The position numbers were made by a program, and so were the translations under genes. From positions 1 to 39,154 of the forward strand of contig NZ_FQZM01000033.1 of NCBI RefSeq assembly GCF_900142025.1: 39,154 nt of DNA, given 5' to 3'. This DNA comes from Desulfofundulus thermosubterraneus DSM 16057 (GTDB lineage: Bacteria > Bacillota > Desulfotomaculia > Desulfotomaculales > Desulfovirgulaceae). The notes beneath the pieces were generated by a model. The model had not been told where the DNA came from. It ran no database searches and saw nothing but the letters and a program-made list of their open reading frames with translations. Positions 23,190 to 32,246 of the stretch are shown piece after piece. The first letter of the stretch is position 1, and every line of letters starts with the position of its first letter.

Positions 23190-24613
23190 CTTTCGACCTC
23201 CTCCCCGGATTGAAGTGCTGCTGTGATGGCTTGAACCAGAATCTCCTCTTCTCCAGGTAACACGGTGCGGATATCCAGGATCAACCGGTCATCCTGCACC
23301 CGTCCCATGACCGCCGGCTCCCCGGTCCGTAAGATCCTGGCAAGATTCTCGCTTTCCGTTTGCCGGGGTCGCAATGTGACGGCCATGGAGGGCAGGTCAG
23401 CTGTAGGCATGGCCCCTCCCCCTACCCGGGAAATGACAGGTTCTATCTCAATGAGGGCCTTTTCTCCGACCATCTGGTGCATTTGCTCCGCCAGTTTCCG
23501 GGCCCGTTCTTCCAGCTTGGTTACGCTTGCGGTGAGCATGCGTAGAGTGGGGATATGGACTAAGGCCTTGTCGGGCTCGAGGTATAGCCGCAGGGTGGCT
23601 TCTAGGGCGGCGGCGGTAAACTTGTCAATACGTATGGCCCGGGTCAGGGGGTTCTTCTTCATTTTTTCGATGTACTCACGCCGGCCCACGATAATGCCCG
23701 CTTGGGGGCCACCTAAAAGCTTGTCGCCGGAAAAGGTGACCACATCGGCGCCAGAGGCTACGACCTCCTGTACCGTTGGTTCTGCAGGGAGTCCAAAGTG
23801 GCTTAGGTCCACCAAAAAACCGCTGCCCAGGTCGCTCATCACCGGTAAACCATATTCTTTGCCCAGCATGACCAGTTCGTTAACGGTAATTTCCCGTACG
23901 AAACCTACCAGGCGGTAGTTGCTGGTATGAACATGCAGGAGAAGAGCGGTCCGGTCGGTAATGGCCCGGCGGTAATCATCGGGATAGGTCTTGTTGGTTG
24001 CTCCCACTTCCACCAGGGTGGCTCCGCTTTGAGCCATGACCTCGGGAATGCGAAAGGAACCTCCAATTTCTACCAATTGGCCCCTGGAGACAATAACTTC
24101 CCGGCCCCGGGCCAGGGTGCTCAGGGCGAGCAAAACGGCGGCGGCATTGTTGTTCACCACCATGGCTGCCTCTGCCCCGGTCAGACTGGTGAGCAGCCCT
24201 TCCAGGGGAGCATAACGGGAGCCCCGGCGACCGCTCTGAAGATCCAGCTCCAGGTTGCAGTAGCCGGAAGCCACCATCTCCACTGCAGCCCGGGCGGCAT
24301 GGGCCAGCACGGCCCGGCCCAGGTTGGTATGCAGCACTACCCCTGTGGCATTGATCACCCGGCGCAAATTTGCCCGGGAGCGGCGGGCGGTTTCCCGGAT
24401 AACTTCCCCCACTACCCGGGCGGTAATTTCTGCGCGCCCCATCTCCTCCTTTGCCCCCTCCGTTAAGAGGGCCTGGCGCCAGCGATCCAGAACTTTTCGA
24501 ACCATTTCTACCACCAGGTTGCGGGGCTTTTCCGCCAGCAGGCCTGCCACTTCCGGCGAGCGCAATACTTCGTCCACTGCCGGCAATTTGCGTAAAGCTT
24601 CTTTATTGTCCAT
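23186..24613 (-). CDS. selA: L-seryl-tRNA(Sec) selenium transferase SelA
   Basis: 475 residues. The PLP enzyme converts Ser-tRNA-Sec to Sec-tRNA-Sec with selenophosphate. Markers are [57 protein letters not shown] and the PLP lysine in [17 protein letters not shown]. The ATG at 24613 (start [19 protein letters not shown], typical of SelA) has GCGGAGG upstream; the frame extends to 24649 without a ribosome site. It forms an operon with selB. selD, which makes selenophosphate, is not in the window. Confidence 0.97.
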   Translation of the reverse strand: MDNKEALRKLPAVDEVLRSPEVAGLLAEKPRNLVVEMVRKVLDRWRQALLTEGAKEEMGRAEITARVVGEVIRETARRSRANLRRVINATGVVLHTNLGRAVLAHAARAAVEMVASGYCNLELDLQSGRRGSRYAPLEGLLTSLTGAEAAMVVNNNAAAVLLALSTLARGREVIVSRGQLVEIGGSFRIPEVMAQSGATLVEVGATNKTYPDDYRRAITDRTALLLHVHTSNYRLVGFVREITVNELVMLGKEYGLPVMSDLGSGFLVDLSHFGLPAEPTVQEVVASGADVVTFSGDKLLGGPQAGIIVGRREYIEKMKKNPLTRAIRIDKFTAAALEATLRLYLEPDKALVHIPTLRMLTASVTKLEERARKLAEQMHQMVGEKALIEIEPVISRVGGGAMPTADLPSMAVTLRPRQTESENLARILRTGEPAVMGRVQDDRLILDIRTVLPGEEEILVQAITAALQSGEEVER

Positions 24614-24719
24614 GATTCTGTTTGCCTCCGCTACCATTGTCCCCAACATTATAGGGCAAGCACGCCGTTCAAAGCAAGTGCGCGGGGTATGCCCGGTTTG
24701 CTCTGCCCAGCTTCACCTA

Positions 24720-25787
24720 TCAATATTCCCGGATGATCTGATAAAAAGTGGTGCGCTGGGCCGGGGTGAAACCCGCCTCGCTGATGCAGCGGATTATTTC
24801 CGGCAACGGCACCCGGTAGTTTACCCCCGCTGCCCGGACCACATTTTCCTCCAGCATGGTGCTACCGAAATCATTGGCTCCAAAGAAGAGGGCTATCTGG
24901 GCTATTTTGGCTCCCTGGGTGACCCAGGAAGCCTGGAGGTTGGGTACGTTATCCAGCATCAGCCTGGCTACGGCCAGGGTGCGCAGGTAATCAACCCCGG
25001 TTGCCGTTTCTCCCCCCAACTCGGTATTTAGGGGCTGGAAGCTCCAGGGGATGAAAGCAGTAAACCCCCGGGTTTCGTCCTGAAGCTCGCGCACCCGCAC
25101 CATGTGCAGCACCCGCTCTTCCAGAGTTTCTATATGTCCAAACATCATGGTGGCGGTGCTTTTCATCCCCAGGCTATGGGCGGAGCGCATTACCTCCATC
25201 CATTCGGCCCAGGAAACCTTGTGGGGGCTGATTACCCGGCGGACGCGGTCCACCAGTATCTCCGCCCCTCCCCCGGGCAGGGAGTCCAGTCCGGCTTCTT
25301 TCAACCGGGTCAGTACCTCCTTCACCGGCAGGCCGGACTTCCTGGCTATGTGCACTATCTCCGGTGGCGAAAAAGAGTGAATATGGATCTGGAAACGTTC
25401 CTTGATGGAGCGCAGCATGTCCAGGTAGTAGTCCAGGCCCAGATCCGGGTGTAGCCCCCCCTGGATAAGCACTTCCGTGCCTCCTGCCTGGATGGTTTCT
25501 TCGATCTTTTGAAAAAGTTCTTCCTTAGTAATTAAATAGGCATCGGGATCTTGGGGGTGGCGATAAAAGGCGCAAAAACGGCAGCGACACTGGCATACGT
25601 TGGTATAATTAATGTTGCGGTCAATGATAAAAGTCACCCGGTTTTCCGGGTGCAATCTACGCCGTACCTGGTCGGCCGCCCTGGCCAGGGCCAAAAGGTC
25701 GGCCTTTTTGAGGATTTCCACTCCTTCTTCCAGGGAGAGCCTTTCACCCGCTACGGCTTTCTCCAGCAGAGACATTACCTCTGGCAC
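24720..25787 (-). CDS. mqnC: MqnC, cyclic dehypoxanthinyl futalosine synthase (radical SAM)
   Basis: 355 residues. The radical SAM cluster motif is in NINYTNVCQCRCRFCAFYR, with the CxxxCxxC triad; the FYR ending is typical of MqnC. Other family signs are GGTEVLIQGGLHPDLGLDYY, HSFSPPEI, AGLDSLPGGGAEIL, and TMMFGHIET. It cyclises dehypoxanthine futalosine in the futalosine route to menaquinone. The start is GTG at 25787 with GGGGTG upstream, overlapping the mqnA stop by 13 bases. It is the last gene of the menaquinone operon; no clear terminator is visible between it and selA. Confidence 0.95.
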   Translation of the reverse strand: MPEVMSLLEKAVAGERLSLEEGVEILKKADLLALARAADQVRRRLHPENRVTFIIDRNINYTNVCQCRCRFCAFYRHPQDPDAYLITKEELFQKIEETIQAGGTEVLIQGGLHPDLGLDYYLDMLRSIKERFQIHIHSFSPPEIVHIARKSGLPVKEVLTRLKEAGLDSLPGGGAEILVDRVRRVISPHKVSWAEWMEVMRSAHSLGMKSTATMMFGHIETLEERVLHMVRVRELQDETRGFTAFIPWSFQPLNTELGGETATGVDYLRTLAVARLMLDNVPNLQASWVTQGAKIAQIALFFGANDFGSTMLEENVVRAAGVNYRVPLPEIIRCISEAGFTPAQRTTFYQIIREY

Positions 25788-26629
25788 TTGTCTTCACCCC
25801 AGACTGAAAGTCTGACCCTTTCTTCAATGATGCCGCTCTTGTAGGCATAGTCATAAAAAGTGAGCAATGCCCGGCGGTAGTCCCCGTCAAAGTCGTAACG
25901 GATGATGTGAAAATAATCTTCCAGTACCGGCAAGGGAAGTCCGGTGCGCCGGTGTGCTTTTTTAATAAGCGCGGGCAAATTCCCCATGCCTATTTCCCGG
26001 GAGTGATAGAGTAGTTCGGCCAGGGCGGTGGTTTCCCCGGGGTGGGCTTCGGCAAATTCCCGCCTGATTACCCACAGGGCATAAACCATCTTTTCCCCGG
26101 TGAAGTCTTTCCAGACCTGGCCCAGGTCGGTGATGAACACCGGCATGCCCTCCCCGATTACCTGCTGGTGGGCCAGCATGGCGTCGTCACCAATGAGCAG
26201 TGCCCCGTCCCCTATTTCCAGCATGGCCTTTAAATCCGCTTTCACCGGGTAGAGTTCTACTTCCACGTGGTAGTAATGTTCAAAGAGGATACGCAGTAAA
26301 ACCACGGAGGTAGCCGAGGCCGTGGTTACGCAAACCCTTTTTCCCTCCAGTTCGGTAACTGGGAGGTGGCTGAAGAAAAGGACGCTGGCCACCCTGCCGT
26401 CGCTTGTTATGGATAGGCGGGGTAAAATGAAACAATCCCCGGCGTGGCGGGCGTATTCAATGGACGAAAGAGGGGTGCAGTGGAGATCTCCCTCGAAAAA
26501 CATGCGGTTTAACCTGGTAGGGGGTCCCTTTACCAGTTCCCCGTCCAATGGAAGTAACCCTTCCTCAAGGGCATAGTAGACCGGCAGACAGTTCAGGTAT
26601 TCTATCTGCCCCAGGCGCAACCTGGTCAC
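25775..26629 (-). CDS. mqnA: MqnA, chorismate dehydratase
   Basis: 284 residues with a periplasmic-binding-protein-like fold. LGQIEYLNCLPVYYAL is the family start, followed by GPPTRLNRMFFEGDLHCTPLSSIEYAR and RVCVTTASATSVVLLRIL, then LLIGDDAML. It dehydrates chorismate to 3-[(1-carboxyvinyl)oxy]benzoate, the first step of the futalosine pathway. The start is GTG at 26629, sharing a four-base overlap with the mqnE stop. Very close packing with mqnE and mqnC shows one transcript. Confidence 0.95.
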   Translation of the reverse strand: MTRLRLGQIEYLNCLPVYYALEEGLLPLDGELVKGPPTRLNRMFFEGDLHCTPLSSIEYARHAGDCFILPRLSITSDGRVASVLFFSHLPVTELEGKRVCVTTASATSVVLLRILFEHYYHVEVELYPVKADLKAMLEIGDGALLIGDDAMLAHQQVIGEGMPVFITDLGQVWKDFTGEKMVYALWVIRREFAEAHPGETTALAELLYHSREIGMGNLPALIKKAHRRTGLPLPVLEDYFHIIRYDFDGDYRRALLTFYDYAYKSGIIEERVRLSVWGEDKCQR

Positions 26630-27732
26630 TGCAACCCCTCCCAGCGTACATTATATAGGGTATCCCGTTCTACCGGTATTCGCCCTGCCGCCCGGATCAT
26701 TTTGATTAGTTTTTGCTTGGGCATGTACTGGTCCGTTTCAGCACCCGCGTCGTGGGCAATTTTTTCCTCCACCACCGTACCGTCCAGATCGTCCACTCCG
26801 AAGGAAAGGGCTACCTGGGCCAGTTTCGGGCCAATCATAATCCAAAAGGCTTTGATGTGATCGAAGTTATCCAGCATCAGGCGGGCAACAGCCAGCACTT
26901 TTAAATCCTCGTAACCGGTAGTGCCGGCCAATCTCAGGGATTCCAGCCCGGTGTTTTTGGGATGGAATGCCAGGGGGATAAAGGCCAGAAAACCGCCAGT
27001 GCGATCCTGTAACTCCCGCAGCCTGATTAAATGTTCCACCCGTTCTTCAATGGTTTCAATATGGCCGTAAAGCATAGTAGCGTTGGTCCGCATGCCCAGG
27101 CGATGGGCCGTTTCGTGTACTTCCAGCCAGCGGTCGCCGCTGATTTTGCGCGGGCAGATCCGCTCCCGCACGCGTGGGGCAAATATTTCCGCCCCTCCGC
27201 CGGGTAAGGAGTCCAGTCCGGCGGCTTTTAGCAGTTCCAGGGTTTTTTCAATGGAGAGTCCGTTGGTCCGGGCCAGGTAATCTACCTCTACGGCCGTAAA
27301 GCCCTGAATTATCGTTCCCGGCAGGGCCCGGCGCACCCGGCGCAGCATTTCCAGATAGTATTCCAGGTCCAGCGTATCATTTAATCCGCCTACAATGTGA
27401 ATTTCCGATACACCCTGCCCCCGGCATTCCAGCGCCCGGGCTTCAATTTCATCAAGGGTCATGGTATAGGCTCCCCGGTCGCCGGGATCCCGCCCGAAGG
27501 CGCACAGGGGACAGCGATTGATACAAATATTCGTATGGTTGATATGCCGGTTGACAATGAAGTACGCGCGGTTGCCGTTTTTCCGCTGGCGGATCAGGTC
27601 GGCCAGGTAACCAATGGTTAAAAGATCCCCGGATTTAAATAAACGTACCCCGTCTTCAAAACTTAAGCGTTCTCCCGCCTGCACTTTTTCGGCGATGTCC
27701 TTTAATTCTTCAGAAACAAAAAATTTATCCAT
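26626..27732 (-). CDS. mqnE: MqnE, aminofutalosine synthase (radical SAM)
   Basis: 368 residues. The radical SAM motif is in HTNICINRCPLCAFGRD (CxxxCxxC; the CAFGR ending separates MqnE from MqnC). Also visible are EIHIVGGLNDTLDLEYYL, GFTAVEVDYLAR, AGLDSLPGGGAEIF and TMLYGHIET-like ATMLYGHIETIEER. It joins the MqnA product to SAM to give 6-amino-6-deoxyfutalosine. AAAAGGAGATT precedes the ATG at 27732. It is a paralogue of mqnC, about 1 kb away, with shared blocks that align along the whole length. Confidence 0.95.
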   Translation of the reverse strand: MDKFFVSEELKDIAEKVQAGERLSFEDGVRLFKSGDLLTIGYLADLIRQRKNGNRAYFIVNRHINHTNICINRCPLCAFGRDPGDRGAYTMTLDEIEARALECRGQGVSEIHIVGGLNDTLDLEYYLEMLRRVRRALPGTIIQGFTAVEVDYLARTNGLSIEKTLELLKAAGLDSLPGGGAEIFAPRVRERICPRKISGDRWLEVHETAHRLGMRTNATMLYGHIETIEERVEHLIRLRELQDRTGGFLAFIPLAFHPKNTGLESLRLAGTTGYEDLKVLAVARLMLDNFDHIKAFWIMIGPKLAQVALSFGVDDLDGTVVEEKIAHDAGAETDQYMPKQKLIKMIRAAGRIPVERDTLYNVRWEGLQ

Positions 27733-27774
27733 AATCTCCTTTTCCTCCCTTAAATTTTTAAGTGCCTTCCCTAA

Positions 27775-28653
27775 CTAAAAAAGGTGCAGGGGAAAGAGCA
27801 CGTCTAAAAGGGTAAAGATAAACATTATTACGCTTAAAGTCCCGTTAAGATTGAAGAAAGCCACTCCGGCACGGGAAAGGTCATTGGGTGAAACCAGGGT
27901 ATGCTGTTTGAATAAAAGGACCACGGCAATCAGCACACCCGCCAGGTAAAATATTCCCAGGTTTAAGATAAAGGCCACGGAGATGAAAAATATCGGTGCG
28001 ACAATGTGGAAAAAGGTCGAAATTAGTAATGCCCGTTCCAGGCCAAAACGGGCCGGAATAGAGTAAATACCATATTTACGGTCAAAGTCATAGTCATCGC
28101 AGGCGTAAATAATATCAAAACCTGCCACCCAGAAAAGAACCCCCAACCCGATGAGTACAGGGGCCAGATCAAAACGATTGGCAATGGCAATCCAGGCGCC
28201 CACCGGGGCCAGCCCCAGGGCCAGACCCAAAAAAAGGTGGCAGGTCCAGGAAAAACGTTTGGTATAAGAGTAAAAGGAGAGGACTGCCACTGCAACCGGA
28301 AACAGCTTAAAGGCCAGAGGGCTCAACTGGTAGGCCGACAGAGACAACAGGGCAAAGGAAAGGAAGACTAAAAGCCACACTTCCTTTACGTTAACCAATC
28401 CCAGGGGCAGTGCCCGGTTGGCCGTACGGGGATTTAGCGCATCAATATGCCGGTCAATTAACCGGTTGAGAGACATTGCGGCAGTGCGGGCTCCCACCAT
28501 GGCCAGGGTTATCCAGATTAGGTTGTGCAAGCTGGGTATTTGTTTTTGTACCAGGAGCGCACCCACATAAGCAAAGGGCAGGGCAAAAACGGTATGTTCA
28601 AATTTAATCATTTCCAGGATAATGCGTGTCTTGTGCACTACCCTATAAACCAT
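27775..28653 (-). CDS. UbiA-type prenyltransferase (menaquinone, MqnP-like)
   Basis: 292 residues with about nine membrane helices. The Asp-rich prenyl-diphosphate site is NRLIDRHIDALNPRT (NxxxDxxxD) at about residues 70-80, and a second, CDDYDFDRKYGIYSIP, lies near 190. In this operon it most likely prenylates the naphthoate-type product of the futalosine route (the role called MqnP). The ATG at 28653 lies inside the ubiD gene with GGGAG upstream, an 11-base overlap; the frame to 28677 has no ribosome site. Confidence 0.92.
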   Translation of the reverse strand: MVYRVVHKTRIILEMIKFEHTVFALPFAYVGALLVQKQIPSLHNLIWITLAMVGARTAAMSLNRLIDRHIDALNPRTANRALPLGLVNVKEVWLLVFLSFALLSLSAYQLSPLAFKLFPVAVAVLSFYSYTKRFSWTCHLFLGLALGLAPVGAWIAIANRFDLAPVLIGLGVLFWVAGFDIIYACDDYDFDRKYGIYSIPARFGLERALLISTFFHIVAPIFFISVAFILNLGIFYLAGVLIAVVLLFKQHTLVSPNDLSRAGVAFFNLNGTLSVIMFIFTLLDVLFPLHLF

Positions 28654-30079
28654 AGCTCTCCCACTTCCTGTCCACAAGTTCCTTGATGTCTGCGCTCATC
28701 TCTATATCCGGGGGCCATTCCCTCATATGTCCTTCGCCGGGACCTTTCCGGGTGGCGTCAATGCCCATTTTACTGCCGTAATGGGGTAAGGGCGACGAAT
28801 GATCCAGGGCATCCAGGGGGCCGTCTACCATCAGGACATCCCGGCGCGGGTCGACATTATTGAATACCCTCCACATTACTTCGGAAAGGTTTTGTACGTC
28901 GACATTTTCATCCACCACAATGATCAGCTTGGCCAGCATCATCAACCCCATTCCCCACAGAGCGCACATCACCTTTTTGGCCTGGCCAGGGTAACGCTTT
29001 TTAATTGATACAATTACACAGTTATGAAATACTCCCTCAAAGGGCATGTTTATATCCACAATTTCCGGTAGCTGCAGCCGCATGAGGGGTAAAAAGATAC
29101 GCTCGGTGGCCTTACCGAGATAGGCGTCTTCCATTGGTGGTTTGCCCACAATGGTCGCGGTGTAAATGGGGTTTTTACGCCGGGTAATACAGGTTAAATG
29201 AAAAACCGGGTAGTGATCCGGCAGGGAATAATAGCCCGTGTGGTCACCAAATGGCCCCTCCAGGCGGGTTTCCCGCGGGTCCACATAACCTTCCAGGATA
29301 ATTTCGGCATTGGCCGGGACTTCCAGGTCCACCGTTTCACAGCGCACCAGTTCCACCGGTTCCTTACGTAAAAAACCGGCAAAGAGCATTTCGTCGATTC
29401 CGGGAGGCAAAGGAGCCGTTGCGGCGTAAATAACCGCCGGGTCAGCGCCGATGGCCACTGCTACGGGCATGGGCCCGTCATAGTTTCGTACATGTTCTGC
29501 CCCTCCCTTGTGGATGTGCCAGTGCATACCGGTGGTGCGCTCGTCAAAAACCTGCATGCGGTACATACCCACATTGCGCCGTCCCGTAAGGGGGTCCCGG
29601 GTAAAGACCAGGGGGAGGGTGATAAATGGCCCCCCATCCTGGGGCCAGCATTTGAGCACGGGCAGTTCTTTCAGGGAAGGGTTCTCCCGGATAATCACTT
29701 CCTTGCAGGGCCCGTTCTTTACTATTTTTGGTATAAACGATGACAACTGAGCCAGCTTCGGTATGGCTTTTAGCTTATCTATAAAAGTTACGGGCAATTC
29801 GGCAGGTTGTAAAATACCAATCAATTCTTCTCCAATCTGATCCAGGCTTTCTACCTCCAGGGCCAGACACATCCGTTCCAGGGAACCAAAGGTATTGGTC
29901 AACACGGGCATATGGTAACCCCGCACATTCTCAAAAAGCAAAGCCGGCCCGCCGGCTTTGCAAACCCGGTCTGTAATCTCGGTTATTTCCAGCTTCACAT
30001 CCACTTCCGTGGTGATTCTTTTTAACATCCCCCTCCTTTCCAGTACAGAAAGGAAGGCCCGCAAATCTTTATAAGCCAT
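28643..30079 (-). CDS. UbiD-family decarboxylase (menaquinone, MqnL-like)
   Basis: 478 residues, full length for UbiD. Markers are [84 protein letters not shown]-like [12 protein letters not shown] and [17 protein letters not shown] with the conserved Glu/Asp active-site cluster. These enzymes use prenylated FMN, made by UbiX, to decarboxylate aromatic acids; here the substrate is likely the prenylated or unprenylated 1,4-dihydroxy-6-naphthoate. UbiX is not in the window, but an LpdD-like protein is. GGAGGTAGTGTC precedes the ATG. Confidence 0.95.
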   Translation of the reverse strand: [478 protein letters not shown]

Positions 30080-30094
30080 GACACTACCTCCGCC

Positions 30095-30820
30095 TTAAAC
30101 CACGTTACCCACGTGTACGGTAACAATTCCCCCAGTAAGCTCATAGTAGCGGGCATCTGCCAGGCCCACATCACTAAAGAGCTCTTTAATTTCCCGTTGA
30201 TGGGGGAAGTCCTTTAAAGAGTTGGGCAGGTAGCTGTAAGGGCCATCGAAGCCTATTCCCAGACGCCCTAAAAGGGGAACCAGGTGATTGAAATAAAAGT
30301 AATAGAGTTGTCTGAATAGGGGGGTGTTGGGTTTGGACAATTCCAGGGATACTACTTTGCCCCCCGGCCGAACCACCCGTGCCATTTCACTGATGGTTTT
30401 GCGGATATCGGGTACATTGCGCAGGGCGAAGCCAATGGTAGCACAGTCAAAGGTATTATCCGGGAAGGGTAAATTAACGGCATTTCCCTGTACAAACTGG
30501 ATTTGTTCGGAAAAGGGAGTTTTTTTCACGTTTTCTCTGGCCTTGGCCAGCATGTTTTCACAAAAGTCCAGCCCTACCACCCGGCCCCGGGGACCAACCA
30601 GGCGTGCTTGCTCGATGGTGAGCATCCCGGTGCCGCAACAAACATCCAGACCATAGCCTCCCGGTTGCAGGCCGGTCTGGGCAGCGGCGAAACGGCGCCA
30701 GTACTTGTCCCGGTTAAAGCTTAAGGCCGTGTTTAAAAGGTCGTAGCGGTGGGCAATGGAAGAAAAGATGGCATGTACGTATTCTTCTTTGCTGCGATAG
30801 GGTGATGGAATGTGGACCAT
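30095..30820 (-). CDS. menG: Demethylmenaquinone methyltransferase (UbiE/MenG)
   Basis: 241 residues of a class I SAM methyltransferase. VHAIFSSIAHRYDLLNTALSFNRDKYWRR is the UbiE/MenG N-terminus, then LDVCCGTGMLTIEQAR (SAM motif I), VGLDFCENML, QGNAVNLPFPDNTFD, IGFALRNVPD and the C-terminal YYELTGGIVTVHVG. It adds the ring methyl that completes menaquinone. AAGGAGCAAGATTG supports the ATG at 30820 (the TTG before it is also possible). It lies 16 bases before the UbiD gene. Confidence 0.95.
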   Translation of the reverse strand: MVHIPSPYRSKEEYVHAIFSSIAHRYDLLNTALSFNRDKYWRRFAAAQTGLQPGGYGLDVCCGTGMLTIEQARLVGPRGRVVGLDFCENMLAKARENVKKTPFSEQIQFVQGNAVNLPFPDNTFDCATIGFALRNVPDIRKTISEMARVVRPGGKVVSLELSKPNTPLFRQLYYFYFNHLVPLLGRLGIGFDGPYSYLPNSLKDFPHQREIKELFSDVGLADARYYELTGGIVTVHVGNVV

Positions 30821-30839
30821 CAATCTTGCTCCTTTTTGT

Positions 30840-31592
30840 TCATCCTACCTGGACGGCCAGTCCAGCGTTTTGTTTCTGGAATAGCCGGATTAATTGTTCT
30901 AAAGTATCGCGGCTTTCCCCGGGGGGAAGGCCGGTCAGAGCCACAAGGGCTTCCTTAAGGTAGCCGTTGGTTTCCTGGGCATATTCGCTTAGTCCCACGG
31001 CCATACCAAAACTTGTTCCCAGCCTGTCCAGCGCTTTTTGTTCACGTTCCGATGCACCAGCCAGGTCGCCGGCTAGACGGCAGCCGCCGCCAAAAAGGGT
31101 GGCCGTTTCCTTAAAGACTATTTGTTTGAGCAAATCTGCATTTTGGAGCCCATCCCCATTTTGAACGCGCAAAATGCTGCCTTCACTTATTTCACAGATT
31201 ATTCTCGAAAGGGGATTTAAGTACTTCACCATACCGTGGTCGCACAGGCATGTAAAAAAACGGCTATAAAAGTAATCACCCACAAGCACTGGAAACTGGT
31301 AGCCGTCTTTCGGGTCCCCCGGTACGGGGCACTCCCGGACATTACGGTGTATGCGGGCAGCCAGGTAGATGAACTGTATGACTGCTGCCAGGGCAACGGC
31401 CTGGGAATTTGGAGGGGCAAAAATCCTGGCTGACAACAGTACCAGGGCGGGGCGGATGAAGTCATGAAAACTGCCGGGTATCAGACGGGCAAACCTGCCA
31501 AGGTGCCCGGCCCGGATCTGGTAGGTTTTGGCCAGTATGTTTTGCACTTCCTGAAGTTCTGCTTTAATGGAGGCGAGCACCCGGTCTAACAT
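30840..31592 (-). CDS. Polyprenyl-synthase-like protein lacking both Asp-rich motifs
   Basis: 250 residues that follow the trans-prenyltransferase pattern: an N-terminal helix pair, IRPALVLLSARIF, LAAVIQFIYLAARIHRNV, then FPVLVGDYFYSRFF and KETATLFGGGCRLAG. The first Asp-rich motif (DDxxD, expected directly after the IYLAARIH helix) reads NVRECPVP, and the second (expected near GLSEYAQETNG) is also gone, so the protein should be unable to bind Mg-diphosphate. It is the first gene of the menaquinone operon, AAAGGAGGTTTAAA before the ATG. A regulatory partner of a catalytic chain-length enzyme encoded elsewhere, like two-component heptaprenyl synthases, is the best inference. It is intact, not frameshifted. 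Confidence 0.8.
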   Translation of the reverse strand: MLDRVLASIKAELQEVQNILAKTYQIRAGHLGRFARLIPGSFHDFIRPALVLLSARIFAPPNSQAVALAAVIQFIYLAARIHRNVRECPVPGDPKDGYQFPVLVGDYFYSRFFTCLCDHGMVKYLNPLSRIICEISEGSILRVQNGDGLQNADLLKQIVFKETATLFGGGCRLAGDLAGASEREQKALDRLGTSFGMAVGLSEYAQETNGYLKEALVALTGLPPGESRDTLEQLIRLFQKQNAGLAVQVG

Positions 31593-31668
31593 TTTAAACC
31601 TCCTTTTATCCTAACTTAGTATTGATTCGTTACGGCTAAAAAATTTCCTTCCTGGTGTGAAAAATGCT

Positions 31669-31718
31669 CAAAAAATGCAGTGAGCCCTGCAATCTTTTTT
31701 CAGATCGCAAGGCTCACT
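31669..31718 (-). terminator. Long terminator after speD
   Basis: On the minus strand AGTGAGCC (31718-31711) pairs perfectly with GGCTCACT (31686-31679), with an inner TGCGATC/GATTGCA helix of one mismatch, followed by GCATTTTTTG. It separates speD from the menaquinone operon, whose own promoter in 31593-31668 I could not identify. Confidence 0.88.
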
Positions 31719-31756
31719 AGCCCTTGGTTAGCCGGGTACTAATAAAAATCCCCCTC

Positions 31757-32149
31757 CTAAAGATTGACAGCTACCTGTTGCTCAGCCAGTTGTTCAGCCA
31801 CAGGAAAGATACCGCGTTTGGTTTCTCTGGCCGACATGTGCTTGGCACGAAATTGGCTGGTCAGGTAGTTGCAGGCATCCCAGGGATTAACCTTATCGCC
31901 ACAGGTAAACACATCAACCGCTGCATAACCCAATTCCGGCCAGGTATGGATGGCCAGATGGGACTCGGAGATAACCACCACGCCGCTGACTCCCTGCGGG
32001 CTGAATTTATGGAACACGCATTCTCGTACTTCCGCTCCTGCTTCGAGGGCTGCATTGACCATGATTTCTTCCACTTTTTCGATGTCGTTGAGGATGTCGA
32101 ATTCGCAGCCATAAATTTCAGCCAAGACATGGCGGCCCAAGTGTTTCAT
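31757..32149 (-). CDS. speD: S-adenosylmethionine decarboxylase proenzyme SpeD
   Basis: 130 residues of the small prokaryotic AdoMet decarboxylase. The proenzyme cleaves itself between Glu62 and Ser63 in [16 protein letters not shown]; Ser63 becomes the pyruvoyl group, and His68 and Cys83 (DVFTCG) match the processing and catalytic residues of the Thermotoga enzyme. It makes the aminopropyl donor for spermidine. The ATG at 32149 ([14 protein letters not shown]) has AAAGGGGGAAG about 12 bases upstream; the longer frame to 32371 covers the promoter and leader and is not coding. speE is not adjacent. A strong promoter and a hairpin leader suggest specific regulation. Confidence 0.96.
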   Translation of the reverse strand: MKHLGRHVLAEIYGCEFDILNDIEKVEEIMVNAALEAGAEVRECVFHKFSPQGVSGVVVISESHLAIHTWPELGYAAVDVFTCGDKVNPWDACNYLTSQFRAKHMSARETKRGIFPVAEQLAEQQVAVNL

Positions 32150-32182
32150 CTTAGTTATCTTCCCCCTTTGACCCAAAATATT

Positions 32183-32238
32183 ATTGGAATCAAGCCATCT
32201 GACAAACTCGACATTTGTCAGGATTGGCCAATTCCAAT
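32183..32238 (-). other. Three-tier hairpin in the speD leader
   Basis: Outer helix ATTGGAAT/ATTCCAAT (32231-32238 with 32183-32190), middle helix GGC/GCC (32226-32228 with 32194-32196), inner helix CTGACAAA/TTTGTCAG (32214-32221 with 32199-32206), loop of seven bases, separated by small internal loops. It begins at the predicted transcription start and ends 34 bases before the coding region. It may be an RNA control element or an extended operator. Confidence 0.7.
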
Positions 32239-32246
32239 CAAGTTCA

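Noticed and set aside
24324-25031. 235-residue plus-strand reading frame
   Set aside because: It runs antisense to selA and mqnC, both clear families with intact frames; long shadow frames are common in this GC-rich sequence.
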